The position numbers were made by a program, and so were the translations under genes. Positions 42,765-51,853 of a stretch of 64,000 nt of DNA are shown one piece after another; position 1 is the stretch's first letter; each line of letters opens with the position of its first letter. The notes below the pieces were generated by a model. The model saw nothing but the letters and a program-made list of their open reading frames with translations, ran no database searches and was not told where the DNA came from. The stretch is from Sphingobacterium alimentarium (GTDB taxonomy: Bacteria; Bacteroidota; Bacteroidia; Sphingobacteriales; Sphingobacteriaceae): assembly GCF_004342685.1 (NCBI RefSeq), contig NZ_SMBZ01000004.1, positions 1-64,000 on the forward strand, given 5' to 3'.

Positions 42765-43295
42765 TCAATCCACTATTTTTTTAATTCTGATTTTATTATA
42801 TTGCTGTAAAAAGATTGGAATAAGGTTGTATAAAAAATTTGCTGCTAAAATAGAAAATCCCAAAAGAAAATGTTCATTGAAAAAACCATAAATGGTCGTC
42901 AATAGAAAAAAGAGCAGACAGATCCAATGGTAGCGTTCATACATGGCAATTGTTTTCAAATAGTCCCTCGCTTTAGCTTTACCCTTTATTGACGGGGCTC
43001 CGAGCCCGTTTGTTCGGGAATTGACTATATCTCCATTTTGAACAAATTTTCTGATGAATTTTATCCCATATTTTTCATAAACCTTTTTATCTGCACTTAA
43101 CGTAAACTTACTTAATATCTTCCCTGGAAGAGCCCCAAAAAATAACGCTACGCCAAGAAATACATAAAAGTAAATATTGTCTATTCCTTCCTGAAACCAA
43201 AACCAAAATACAGGAGAAAAACAGAGTGCCGTCCAGAAAAAATTTATAATCTGATTTAATATATCTCGTTTATATGGTTTTTTCGTATTTCGCAT
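42765..43295 (-). CDS. Integral membrane protein, CrtO-like acyltransferase group (tentative)
   Basis: 176 aa with four hydrophobic helices. The part MYERYHWICLLFFLL and NLIPIFLQQYNKIRIKK resembles the pattern of glycosyl-4,4'-diaponeurosporenoate acyltransferase-like membrane proteins (HW motif and NxxPIxxQRYNR). That assignment is weak and no carotenoid genes are near. Last gene of the run of small accessory genes; 6 bp separate it from the YciI-like gene. Confidence 0.6.
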   Translation of the reverse strand: MRNTKKPYKRDILNQIINFFWTALCFSPVFWFWFQEGIDNIYFYVFLGVALFFGALPGKILSKFTLSADKKVYEKYGIKFIRKFVQNGDIVNSRTNGLGAPSIKGKAKARDYLKTIAMYERYHWICLLFFLLTTIYGFFNEHFLLGFSILAANFLYNLIPIFLQQYNKIRIKKIVD

Positions 43296-43301
43296 AGATT
43301 T

Positions 43302-43655
43302 CTATTCGCCGGGTTTTGCTGTTTCCCTGATTTCAACACTTGTGTTTTGACCATTTAGTATTGGACATTTCCTAGCTATTTTAGTTGCTTCGTCTAAGTT
43401 TTCAGCCAGGATAATTATATAGCCCGCTACCGATACATCATCAGCAATATAAGGTTGATGAATAACTCTGTCATTGGGTTTTAGGACTCTTCCATCTTTT
43501 GAAAAGTGATTTCCACCATCGGCGAGCATACCTCTCTCTGCGATATCGTTGATCCACACCATCCACTGTTTCATGTAAATTTCCATTTGTTCTTTTGAAG
43601 GCTGTGCTTCTGCGCTCTTTATGTCCATTCGGAACAATAAAACAAATTCTTTCAT
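43302..43655 (-). CDS. YciI-like / DGPF-domain protein
   Basis: 117 aa, ferredoxin-like alpha/beta fold of the YCII-related family (KEFVLLFRMD, GGNHFSKDGRVL, VAGYIIILAENLDEATKIAR). Members often lie beside ECF sigma factors and their enzymatic role is unclear. One base from the DUF1761-like gene. Confidence 0.8.
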   Translation of the reverse strand: MKEFVLLFRMDIKSAEAQPSKEQMEIYMKQWMVWINDIAERGMLADGGNHFSKDGRVLKPNDRVIHQPYIADDVSVAGYIIILAENLDEATKIARKCPILNGQNTSVEIRETAKPGE

Positions 43656-43656
43656 A

Positions 43657-44088
43657 TTATTGATTATTTAATGATATTGATTTCTTATTAAGCCATTTGG
43701 TCAACACAATTCCCATAAATGTCATTTTCATTAACCAATCGCCAGCATGCACAGCACCTAACTGCCATTGCATGTGATCCCATAAAACTGCTCCCGCCAT
43801 TCCAACAGCATGAAAGGAAATCCACAATAGAAAAACCAGCTTTAATGTGTCTTTATATTGTGATAAATTCAATAGCAGAATTAATTTCGCCAGCACATAT
43901 GCAACAATCAATTCTCTTAAGGGAGCAAACGCCATCGTCCATCTGGGTATTTCGGGGTTTGGCGGGTTTCGGTATGTCTCCCATATTTCGCCGAAAACCA
44001 TCGGGCTGTACCAAATTCCACTGAGAACAAATGCTATCAGTCCCGTTGCGATTATTGTCCAATAATTGTGTTGTGTGAGTTTTTCCAT
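43657..44088 (-). CDS. DUF1761 membrane protein
   Basis: 143 aa from ATG at 44086-44088. Four transmembrane helices with GLIAFVLSGIWYSPMVFGE at the start, the DUF1761 signature. The longer frame upstream starts with a poor N-terminus and is not used. Function unknown. Confidence 0.75.
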   Translation of the reverse strand: MEKLTQHNYWTIIATGLIAFVLSGIWYSPMVFGEIWETYRNPPNPEIPRWTMAFAPLRELIVAYVLAKLILLLNLSQYKDTLKLVFLLWISFHAVGMAGAVLWDHMQWQLGAVHAGDWLMKMTFMGIVLTKWLNKKSISLNNQ

Positions 44089-44159
44089 TGCATTGCGTTT
44101 TGTAAATGCAAAAATGCTTAGTCTTACACATATTGCTATTGACATAGGTCAAAATCGTT

Positions 44160-44726
44160 CTATTTTGATTTAAGCCTACTTAAAGTTTCCTCCCGGATAT
44201 CCAGATAAGACGCCAATATCTTGTTGGATACCTGTTGAACTAAGGCAGGATTTTCATTCAAAATAATTTCATATCGTTGCTTCGCTGTTAGGGTTACCCT
44301 TTGCTCAATTTTCCTGTTTTGAAACGAATAAGCCATTTCCAAAATCCGCTGATAAAAATTCCTCCAATTATCCATTTGGCTATTCAGACGATAAAAATCC
44401 GCATGACTGATTGCTAAAAGCTCGGTATCTTCAAGCGCTTCTATCATTTCTATGGAGGGCTTTTGAGAAATGAAACTTGTTAAAGCTGTTCCAATATGAT
44501 TATCGAGCATAATGTATCTTGTCTTTTCATGCCCGTTTTTATCTACAAAAAATATACGTACACAACCGGTTTTCACAAAGTAAAATTCTTTGCAAATGCT
44601 TCCCTCATGTAATAAAACATCATTTTTGCTGACGCATTTTCGCTTAAAACAACTTAATATTCTAACCAGCTGGTTTTCGTCAAAGTCGGAAAACATTTTG
44701 AGCACTGATTGTAACTTCTCTGACAT
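44160..44726 (-). CDS. Crp/Fnr-family regulator of the accessory block
   Basis: 188 aa with a cyclic nucleotide-binding-like domain (VLLHEGSICKEFYFVKTGCVRIFF) and a C-terminal winged helix ending KILASYLDIREETLSRLKSK. Similar proteins in Bacteroidota regulate neighbouring transporters or stress genes. It is not closely related to the sulfur-island Crp protein and lacks the CC pair. Confidence 0.85.
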   Translation of the reverse strand: MSEKLQSVLKMFSDFDENQLVRILSCFKRKCVSKNDVLLHEGSICKEFYFVKTGCVRIFFVDKNGHEKTRYIMLDNHIGTALTSFISQKPSIEMIEALEDTELLAISHADFYRLNSQMDNWRNFYQRILEMAYSFQNRKIEQRVTLTAKQRYEIILNENPALVQQVSNKILASYLDIREETLSRLKSK

Positions 44727-44761
44727 TTCTCTTTGTTATAAGATGGTTAACATGATGGATG

Positions 44762-45328
44762 TCATTGGCCTTTTGTAGCGCTTTTCGTTGTCGGTTCATA
44801 GTAAAGCATTACGGCTCCATTGCCGAATATTTTTGTTTTATTGAGTTTAAAAACAGTTCTGTCTATGTCTTCAAACAACGGCAAACCGCCTCCTGCCACC
44901 ATAGGGTGTATACAGAGCTGGTACTGGTCAATCAAATCAAGTTTCATCAGTTGTAATATCAGGCTTCGGCTACCAATAAGGATGTCTTTCCCCGTTTGCT
45001 GTTTAAGCTTTAATATCTCTTTTTCTATATTTTGATCCGCCAACCTTGCACTTTTCCAGTCTACGCTTTCGAGGGTTCTGGAAAAAACAATTTTTGGGAT
45101 ATTATCTATAACCGCGGCAAAGTCGTCCATTGATTTTTCGCCGGAGGGTTTTTCAACTAAAGTCCGCCAAAATTCCATAAGCTGATATGTTACCCTCCCA
45201 AACAGAATAGCATCCGCATGGCGCAGTAAATCTGTGTAATGTTGATGTATTTCATCATCAGGAATTCCTGCGGTATGGTCGCAAACACCGTCTAGTGTCG
45301 TATTGATTGTTGCAATTACTTTTCTCAT
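44762..45328 (-). CDS. Dihydrofolate reductase-like protein (RibD C-terminal family)
   Basis: 188 aa, NADPH-binding reductase fold: MRKVIATINTTLDGVCDHTAG, then DAILFGRVTYQLMEFW and DILIGSRSLILQLMKLDLID. The family is widespread and its substrates are mostly unknown; it is not the housekeeping folA. Confidence 0.85.
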   Translation of the reverse strand: MRKVIATINTTLDGVCDHTAGIPDDEIHQHYTDLLRHADAILFGRVTYQLMEFWRTLVEKPSGEKSMDDFAAVIDNIPKIVFSRTLESVDWKSARLADQNIEKEILKLKQQTGKDILIGSRSLILQLMKLDLIDQYQLCIHPMVAGGGLPLFEDIDRTVFKLNKTKIFGNGAVMLYYEPTTKSATKGQ

Positions 45329-45425
45329 CGTATTTTATTTACATGTTTTTCATTTATTTTGCTGTGTTTCACTTTCGAAATCAGATTTCTTTTCTTAAAA
45401 TGGCAAATCCCAAAGTACCGATGAG

Positions 45426-45776
45426 TTATCGTTTTATTGCTTCCGACAGAGAGCCAACGAAATTGATCTGTCGGCCTTTGTTGCTTTCATAAATGAAGTC
45501 CGTTAAACTTTGGGTTTCACATTTTGAAAAATCACCTATAATGATTAAAGGCATTCGGTACTGAGCAAATTTTTGAAGTACCTCACCTGCGAGTTTTGTT
45601 TTCAAGTCAAAAAAATCGGCTGTAATGTTTTTTTCATGAATAAATATTTTATCAAATCCCTGATAATATAGATTGCCCAATAAATCTAATCCATCTTCAA
45701 CAGATCTTAAAACAATGTCGTCAGAAATAATTTCAGCTATTTTTAAATTGTTGATATGGTGTGTTTCAATTGTCAT
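45426..45776 (-). CDS. DUF4180 family protein
   Basis: 116 aa soluble alpha/beta protein with IISDDIVLRSVEDGLDLLGN, HEKNITADFFDLKTKLAGE and the C-terminal STAS-like block, as in DUF4180. Function unknown. Confidence 0.8.
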   Translation of the reverse strand: MTIETHHINNLKIAEIISDDIVLRSVEDGLDLLGNLYYQGFDKIFIHEKNITADFFDLKTKLAGEVLQKFAQYRMPLIIIGDFSKCETQSLTDFIYESNKGRQINFVGSLSEAIKR

Positions 45777-45818
45777 TGTCAGATCAATTTTTTAAATGGT
45801 TCGTATCTGTACCGCTTA

Positions 45819-46196
45819 CTAAGCTATATCGATTAACTCAACAATTTGATCCTCAGAAAATTTGAATATGGATCTTCCGCTTAAATCAATTTGCTCGCCT
45901 TTTTTTAATCCGTTGGGAAGATCAGAAGCTAAAGTTGCAATGTAATCTATTTCAATTTCGGTGGTATCGCCCTTATGCTTGAAAGATTTTATGGTTTGCA
46001 GCCGGCTTTCAAAATAGGATTTTGCCTGGTCAGCTTGTTTTCTAAACGCTTCAATCCCGTTTAACACCATCGTAACCTCATTATGATTGATGTTTTTAAA
46101 AATGATAGCTTCGTTAAAATCCCGGACCATCTTGTCAATGTCGAATGCATTATAGCCGTCAACATAATTTTTTATAATTTCTTCACGTTTTGTCAT
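45819..46196 (-). CDS. SnoaL-like/NTF2-fold protein
   Basis: 125 aa. N-terminal helix EEIIKNYVDGYNAFDIDKMVRDF and following beta strands match the SnoaL-like/limonene epoxide hydrolase fold. No catalytic Asp/His set is certain. A general small-molecule-binding or detoxification role is likely. Confidence 0.75.
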   Translation of the reverse strand: MTKREEIIKNYVDGYNAFDIDKMVRDFNEAIIFKNINHNEVTMVLNGIEAFRKQADQAKSYFESRLQTIKSFKHKGDTTEIEIDYIATLASDLPNGLKKGEQIDLSGRSIFKFSEDQIVELIDIA

Positions 46197-46228
46197 TGTT
46201 CGGTCTTAAATTAATTTGCCAGAAAACC

Positions 46229-46723
46229 TCATAAATCTTTTTCTAACAGTACATTGTTTTTCATCGTTCCTACTATTCTAAAACCTAGTTTTTCGGCGAA
46301 TTTTAATGCGTTTATATTTTCAGCGGTTGTATTCGCTACGACTTTGTTTATTGCATATTCCCGCTGTGCATAGGGGATCAATAAGAGAAAGGCTGTTGCC
46401 ATCAAACCTTTTCCCCAATAGTCGGGAAGCAGGGAGCCGCCGATTTCAATTTCGTTCCTCAGTTTGTCCCAATGGTGCAATGCGCAATCTCCAATGATTT
46501 TTTCTGGGTTTACGGTGGTGCGTATTGTGAAAATATCATTGCATTGTGAAATGATATTTTCAGTAAACTCGAAAGCTGCTCTGCTGTTCTCCTTTGATTC
46601 GACTTTTTCACTTTCCTGCCCGTCTTTTTGGAAATACAAACTGTGAAATGCAATAGCATCTTTTTCAGTTAGCCGTTTTAATAGTAGCTTTTGGTTGCTT
46701 ATATCAGTAAATTCAATGGCCAT
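46229..46723 (-). CDS. GNAT N-acetyltransferase (RimJ/RimL type)
   Basis: 164 aa with the acetyl-CoA-binding region GSLLPDYWGKGLMATAFLLL and the C-terminal AENINALKFAEKLGFRIVGT motif. Substrate unknown; similar enzymes acetylate protein N-termini or small amines. Confidence 0.87.
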   Translation of the reverse strand: MAIEFTDISNQKLLLKRLTEKDAIAFHSLYFQKDGQESEKVESKENSRAAFEFTENIISQCNDIFTIRTTVNPEKIIGDCALHHWDKLRNEIEIGGSLLPDYWGKGLMATAFLLLIPYAQREYAINKVVANTTAENINALKFAEKLGFRIVGTMKNNVLLEKDL

Positions 46724-46735
46724 GCAAGCGTATAT

Positions 46736-47095
46736 TTAGTTATTTAGTCCATTTTTATCTGATCGAACTAAGGCGCCTAGTTTTTCGGGTGCGACTTCGC
46801 AGAACGCCGTTGTCAAAACTTCAACGAAAAGCTCCCAAATTACCATTTCGAGCTCTATTATAGTCCAACCTTGTTTTCCCCATTTATTTTCAACAGGATA
46901 AATTGCCGCTTTATTTGCGGAAGAGAAGACATCCTGATCTATTTCTGATAACTTGACACTAACTCTTTTGAGCTTATCGTCATACGTTGCAAATATTTTT
47001 TTCTTCACTCTGAAGGAAGTCTTTTCAAAGTGTGGTTCCTCCGTGGTTTCAGGGAAGGAAAGTGCCAGTTTCCGCAATCTTTCAAGTGTTACCAT
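46736..47095 (-). CDS. MmcQ/YjbR family protein
   Basis: 119 aa. LRKLALSFPETTEEPHFEKTSFRV and GWTIIELEMVIWELFVEVL are the signature of the YjbR/CyaY-like family, first named in mitomycin resistance clusters (MmcQ). Function unresolved. Confidence 0.85.
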   Translation of the reverse strand: MVTLERLRKLALSFPETTEEPHFEKTSFRVKKKIFATYDDKLKRVSVKLSEIDQDVFSSANKAAIYPVENKWGKQGWTIIELEMVIWELFVEVLTTAFCEVAPEKLGALVRSDKNGLNN

Positions 47096-47101
47096 AACTA
47101 A

Positions 47102-47482
47102 TTATTTTTTTACCGGGGTCAAATGGGTCAGTACACACAACCATTCGTCACCGTCTTTTTTGTACACGTCTGTTATCCATTCATCAGCTTCCATGGGTTC
47201 ACCTTGCCAGGTTCCGGTATTTTGCCCCCGGCCTGTGACCAAAGCAATGTTATCGTATATCTTGACCCGAAGAACTCTCTTTTTCATTGTGGAATGGGAT
47301 AGCAACCCTTGTTTCAGAACTTCAAAAAACCGCTCTTGTGGTATAATTCCACCTTGACTGTCTACCAACACCCAATCGGATGTGATACATTTTTTTATTT
47401 CTGCGATGTCATTTGTGACAACTGCCCGGTTGAAGTTGTCTTCAATGTGTTGAAATTCCTTAATTAGATCTATTTCATTCAT
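47102..47482 (-). CDS. DUF4440/SnoaL-like NTF2-fold protein
   Basis: 126 aa: FQHIEDNFNRAVVTNDIAEI at the start and ALVTGRGQNTGTWQGEPMEADEWIT in the middle, typical of the DUF4440 branch of NTF2-like proteins. Six bases from the YjbR-like gene. Confidence 0.8.
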   Translation of the reverse strand: MNEIDLIKEFQHIEDNFNRAVVTNDIAEIKKCITSDWVLVDSQGGIIPQERFFEVLKQGLLSHSTMKKRVLRVKIYDNIALVTGRGQNTGTWQGEPMEADEWITDVYKKDGDEWLCVLTHLTPVKK

Positions 47483-47554
47483 ATTTCAATCTTTTATTAG
47501 GATAAGGGAAAGCCCGATGTTATCAGGACTTTCCCTAACTGTTTTTTGCTTACA

Positions 47555-48337
47555 TTATTTTTCCAAATTGTTTTCAGCAAAATATTTCATTGCTTTCTGC
47601 AAGAACAGCGCAAATTCAGGTTGCGGATTTCCGTCTGTAACATTAGCTAAATAGCGCTCGTCATTTACTAAAAGATCACCAAGACCCGCATAAGCACAAG
47701 CTTTTTGATCTGGCACAACTGAATTGCCCCAAAATTTGCTAATTATCCCATAATGCCTTGCAATCTGTTGCTGTAGGATGTCCGATTCCGGACAGTCGTT
47801 TCTCAGTGCAAATAGTTCGCTGAAAACGTTTTCCATTTCCTTTTGAAGCGCTTCAACACCCGACTTACCAAGCTTCATCAGCTCTTTTTCAGATTGTTCA
47901 ACGGTTTGTGCGCCGTACTTATTCATTGCTTCTTTCCTGTAGGCCGTTCCAACTTCTTTGGGAAAACCTTTATACAATTCTTCTGGATCTTTCATCATTT
48001 CTCCTTTTTTAAGATTATTAATAGTGATGTCGATCGTTCTCAATAAGTCAGAAATTCTTCTTTTACGGTTGAGCAGTGCCGACTTGTGCTGCATTAGCGC
48101 TTTAACCAGATCGTAGTCAGGCTCGTCTATCATTTCCAGAATATCCTTGAGTGGAAAGTCCAGTTCACGAAAAAACAGAATTTGCTGCAAGCGCAATAAC
48201 TCGTCATTCCCATAAAGCCTGTACTTTTTCTCGGTTCTTACTGATGGACGGAGCAAGCCGATTTGGTCATAATAATGAAGTGTGCGTACGCTCACACCCG
48301 ATATTTCCGCCAATTTTTTAACTGTAAGAGTTTTCAT
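47555..48337 (-). CDS. MerR regulator with TipAS antibiotic-recognition domain
   Basis: 260 aa. N-terminal MerR HTH (TVKKLAEISGVSVRTLHYYDQIGLL), a dimerisation coiled coil, then a C-terminal TipAS domain (about 150-255) with WGNSVVPDQKACAYAGLGDL. TipA proteins bind thiopeptides and other drugs and switch on resistance genes. First gene of the accessory run, so it probably controls genes downstream in the run. Confidence 0.87.
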   Translation of the reverse strand: MKTLTVKKLAEISGVSVRTLHYYDQIGLLRPSVRTEKKYRLYGNDELLRLQQILFFRELDFPLKDILEMIDEPDYDLVKALMQHKSALLNRKRRISDLLRTIDITINNLKKGEMMKDPEELYKGFPKEVGTAYRKEAMNKYGAQTVEQSEKELMKLGKSGVEALQKEMENVFSELFALRNDCPESDILQQQIARHYGIISKFWGNSVVPDQKACAYAGLGDLLVNDERYLANVTDGNPQPEFALFLQKAMKYFAENNLEK

Positions 48338-48519
48338 TCTTTCTGATTATTTATCGACTGTACAAAGGTATGATATGACGTAACGTTAGGGTCAAATGTT
48401 TTTTGAAATTATTTTTAAATTTAATTACAAACAACTGAAAATAAGATGATTAATCTTTACCTCTGTCGCTAAGAACATACGTTTGGTATCGTTTATCGCG
48501 GCAATTTTCTCATAAAATG

Positions 48520-48996
48520 TCAAGAATTTTCTAAGATATCTTTCGTTGTTTGCTCACCAAGTTGTTCGGCTAGTCCAATCAGAAGCCCTTCTGTTCCGCG
48601 TATATAGCATAGCCGATAGACGTTTTGGTAGTTAATCACTTCTCCAACGAGTTCAGCGCCGAGTTTCAAAAGCCTGGATAACAGTTCATCAATATTGTTG
48701 ACCCTGAACATAATACGGAGATAGCCAAGTGAATTAACTGGTGCTGTCCTGTGGTCTGAAATTGTTGCAGGAGTAAGAAATTTTGAAAGTTCTAGGCGAC
48801 TGTGGCCATCGGGTGTCACCATCATCGCAATTTCCACAGATTGATTTCCAAGCCCAGTTACACGGCCAGCCCATTCATCTTCAACTATCATACGCCCTTC
48901 CAGTGTAAGCCCTATTTCTGTAAAAAAACCAATTGCTTTATCAAGATTTTCTACAACGATACCAACGTTGTTCATTTCTAATAATTTACTCTTCAT
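48520..48996 (-). CDS. VOC superfamily protein (glyoxalase/bleomycin-resistance like)
   Basis: 158 aa. Two beta-alpha-beta-beta-beta modules: MNNVGIVVENLDKAIGFFTEIGL and later NIDELLSRLLKLGAELV, then VYRLCYIRGTEGLLIGLAE. The family includes glyoxalases, drug-binding proteins and dioxygenases. The function here cannot be chosen. Divergence from the MerR gene is about 180 bp with its own promoter likely. Confidence 0.82.
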   Translation of the reverse strand: MKSKLLEMNNVGIVVENLDKAIGFFTEIGLTLEGRMIVEDEWAGRVTGLGNQSVEIAMMVTPDGHSRLELSKFLTPATISDHRTAPVNSLGYLRIMFRVNNIDELLSRLLKLGAELVGEVINYQNVYRLCYIRGTEGLLIGLAEQLGEQTTKDILENS

Positions 48997-49303
48997 CCTA
49001 TTTTTATTTTAAAGTTTTCAGGAAAAAGCTGTATCGGTTGAATACTAAGCTTTTATAAGGATAATCAAAAAAGTCAGGTAACGATTTAGTAACGGTGCTT
49101 ATTGCTTTGTTTTTCAACGTGTTTCCGTTCGCTCATAGCAAATATACAAAATTTATTTTTCTCAAATTCATACAAAGATTTTTAATACCCGACTATTACA
49201 TTTGATGCAATAGGGTAATAAAAAAAAGCTTAACAAAAGCCTTTTTAAGTTGGATAAATAGGACAAACCCTATCTTCTCTTGAATTTTTCTTTTTTGATA
49301 CCC
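48997..49303. other. Intergenic junction with candidate attachment repeat
   Basis: About 300 AT-rich bases without a gene. Holds GTAACGATTTAGTAAC at 49078-49093, and marks the change from the small accessory genes to the rteC-mob element. Confidence 0.5.
49078..49093. repeat. Candidate attachment repeat B
   Basis: GTAACGATTTAGTAAC; two mismatches to copy A (42658), one to copy C (63761). Confidence 0.45.
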
Positions 49304-50149
49304 CTATAAATCTTTGTCCATATATTCTTCCAAAGAAGATTTCAGTTGGTCTAAAAATGCGGTTCGGGAACCCGCACGGTATTTCATTCGATGGAAAGAA
49401 TTATGCAAATCCCCTAAGGTAATCTGAAACAGTCTCTCTAAAACCAAACTGATTTTCCGTATTCCTATTTTACCGTAGGAAAGAGAACCATTCGCATAAA
49501 GGGCATAAATCAGTTCTATTAAGGCATTTTTGGTATCCGTCCAAAGAATACCATCAGATGAAATATCTCTTGCTGAAAGAGAACCCGCTATTTCATCATC
49601 GTTAATTTTTTGAAGTATGTAGGTATAGAGCAACTCATTGGCTATAATACGAGCTACTTTGTTATCATAATAAGTTGAAAATAGCGGGTCAATTTCAAAG
49701 ACAAAACTATTCAGACCATCGTGGAAATTGATGTTGCCCAGCCTAAAATAGGTCTCATCACGGTCGGTTCTTCCCGAACGATAATACCTGTAAAAATCTG
49801 AATTGTAGATATGCTCTCTGTATTCCTGTTTTAATTCCCGTAATTGCTCTGAAAAATAACTTGCGTACATTTTCCCTCCGTCAACAGGACAGGCTGTCTG
49901 TATGCGAAATATCTTATTGTGGTAAATGAGCTTGGAGAGGATGTACGGTTTAACGTTACGAAAGAAATTGATTTCCTCCCAATGGTTTTTAAAACCCTGT
50001 GTTGTAATATCCTCTCTTATCGACCATAAGTATTCTTTTAGGTATATCGTCATTTGGTACGCTTCATCAATCTCATTGGGAGAAGCAAGCGAAATAGCTT
50101 TTTCTTTTCGCTGTATCTCCGATATGATATGATTTAATGAAGATGCCAT
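49304..50149 (-). CDS. RteC-domain protein
   Basis: 281 aa, helix-rich protein matching the RteC family (FRIQTACPVDGGKMYASYFSEQL and GKIGIRKISLVLERLFQI). In CTnDOT RteC activates the excision operon. The family is a marker of integrative elements in Bacteroidota. Here it lies at one end of the element, on the same strand as mobB and the integrase. Confidence 0.87.
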   Translation of the reverse strand: MASSLNHIISEIQRKEKAISLASPNEIDEAYQMTIYLKEYLWSIREDITTQGFKNHWEEINFFRNVKPYILSKLIYHNKIFRIQTACPVDGGKMYASYFSEQLRELKQEYREHIYNSDFYRYYRSGRTDRDETYFRLGNINFHDGLNSFVFEIDPLFSTYYDNKVARIIANELLYTYILQKINDDEIAGSLSARDISSDGILWTDTKNALIELIYALYANGSLSYGKIGIRKISLVLERLFQITLGDLHNSFHRMKYRAGSRTAFLDQLKSSLEEYMDKDL

Positions 50150-50256
50150 TCCGATTAGTTTTTTTATTGCTTATTCAACAGAAATATCTAAAGGTCATTC
50201 ATCGGAATAACCTTTAGATTTCTTTAGTTTATTATGATTTGTACAGAATATATTTC

Positions 50257-51840
50257 TTACTTTCCTTGCTCCACGCGTTCCAAATCTTCATTATGCTTTT
50301 TTCTGAATTGGAAATTTTGGAAATCTTTAGTCGTTGGTGCTTCCAACTCAAAACTTTTCAGTTCGGCAATTTCGATTTTCAGGTTCTGACCTTTGAAACC
50401 TAAAACGTGTCCTCCTTGTTTGGTGTTGGCAGAAAGAAAATGTAAGTGAAAACCGCTCATTTGTATTCCGTTCAGATATTCTGGCAGATGATATCCAACT
50501 AATGTTCCTGCGGTATTTTGAATGTCGAAAAACTGTTGTCTATCCAAAATTGTGGAAAGAACAGGGAACGGCTCTTCCTTTACAGGCGGAAATGCTCTTG
50601 TTCTCACATTGCTAAAATCGCCTGTAATCTTAATGGCATACATTGCATTTTTATTCGTCAATCTATTTGCTATGATTTCCAATAAATCCTTTTGTTCAGT
50701 AGCATTGTTTACATAAAATACGGTGTCCGCTCTGAAAAAAGTAACCGTCGAAAAAGAGGTTTTGTGGTCGTTATCCAAAACTACTGTTTCGCCTGTGGCT
50801 TTGGTCTGATAGGCTTTTCCGTTAAGCATTGTCAATTCTCCGTTCAACATATCGGGTGCACCAATACCGAAGTCGCCTTTTAGTTTTAAGTCTTTTATCG
50901 GTAACGAACCTTTGTAAAGTCCTCCGATAAAAGCATCAATAATACCATAATTGTATAACACATTATGCTTTGTCTGTGCAGTTGCTGTAATTTCGTTTTT
51001 GCCTGCAATGATTACTTTATTGTGAAACATTTGAGGCATATAGATTTTTTGAGTGGTAGGATTGTAATAAATATCGGCAATACTTTCGCCTGTAAAATAT
51101 GCTTGGCTTATCTGCTCCGATAAGTTGTAAATCCATAATTTCCCGAAATCTTTTACTGGAAATGTTACCCAATCCGAAATCAACAAATGATTATCATCTA
51201 TCCATTCGATGCCGTCAAAAAATCCATTGGCAATATTGGGAAGTTCCTTAAAGTCCTCATTGCCTGTTTTAATATAAACCGAACCCTCTCCATAGTTTTT
51301 GCCATTGGTACAAACCACTAATTGCTTTGTTTTTTCGTTGTAATTTATTCCGTTGGCAGTAGGTATGTTTCCGATGATTTCAAAAGATTTGTTTTTGGTA
51401 TTTATTTTATAGATGTTACCCGAAACCGTTTCTGTAACCGCTATAAAGCCGTTTTCTAAACGACATATATCGTTCAATACTTTTGCTTCGGGAATAGTGA
51501 TTTCAAAAACCGTTTTTCGGGTATTGATGTTAAACCCTATAACCCTATCCAAATCTGCTACGTACAAAATATTGTTTACAACTGTCATTCCTTTCGGGGC
51601 ATTTAAAACTCCTTTTAGCGGTAAAAATTTCAGTTCTATTTGCTTTCCGTCTTCCGAAATTTCGCTGATAAACCCATCACCGTCTTTACTGAAAACATCT
51701 TGCCCCTGATTGGAAACAAAAAAACGTTTGCCGTCTGATGTTACACTTTCAGGCATTGCAAAACCATTGATGATTTGTTGTGAAAAACTGCTCAACCCTA
51801 TGCAGATAAAGACTGTGGTCAATATATTTCTTACTTTCAT
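50257..51840 (-). CDS. Exported fusion: SMP-30-like beta-propeller and acetolactate decarboxylase
   Basis: 527 aa with a signal peptide (cleavage near residue 20, SSFSQQ). Residues about 25-285 are a repeated beta-propeller of the SMP-30/NHL type (MPESVTSDGKRFFVSNQGQD, NGFFDGIEWIDDNHLLISDW). Residues about 290-510 match alpha-acetolactate decarboxylase (BudA/ALDC): DFGIGAPDMLNGELTMLNGK with the conserved Glu, NVRTRAFPP with the conserved Arg, and the zinc histidines H465, H467 and H478 in GFHLHFLSANTKQGGHVL, at the same 2 and 11 residue spacing as in known ALDCs. All metal-site residues that I can place are kept. Propeller residues for lactonase metal binding could not be verified. Next to an MDR oxidoreductase gene, 13 bp apart. 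Confidence 0.85.
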   Translation of the reverse strand: MKVRNILTTVFICIGLSSFSQQIINGFAMPESVTSDGKRFFVSNQGQDVFSKDGDGFISEISEDGKQIELKFLPLKGVLNAPKGMTVVNNILYVADLDRVIGFNINTRKTVFEITIPEAKVLNDICRLENGFIAVTETVSGNIYKINTKNKSFEIIGNIPTANGINYNEKTKQLVVCTNGKNYGEGSVYIKTGNEDFKELPNIANGFFDGIEWIDDNHLLISDWVTFPVKDFGKLWIYNLSEQISQAYFTGESIADIYYNPTTQKIYMPQMFHNKVIIAGKNEITATAQTKHNVLYNYGIIDAFIGGLYKGSLPIKDLKLKGDFGIGAPDMLNGELTMLNGKAYQTKATGETVVLDNDHKTSFSTVTFFRADTVFYVNNATEQKDLLEIIANRLTNKNAMYAIKITGDFSNVRTRAFPPVKEEPFPVLSTILDRQQFFDIQNTAGTLVGYHLPEYLNGIQMSGFHLHFLSANTKQGGHVLGFKGQNLKIEIAELKSFELEAPTTKDFQNFQFRKKHNEDLERVEQGK

Positions 51841-51853
51841 TGTTCTGATTTTT

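Noticed and set aside
42765..48996. Integron-like cassette array
   Set aside because: No repeated attC-like palindromes between the genes and no integron integrase in the window.
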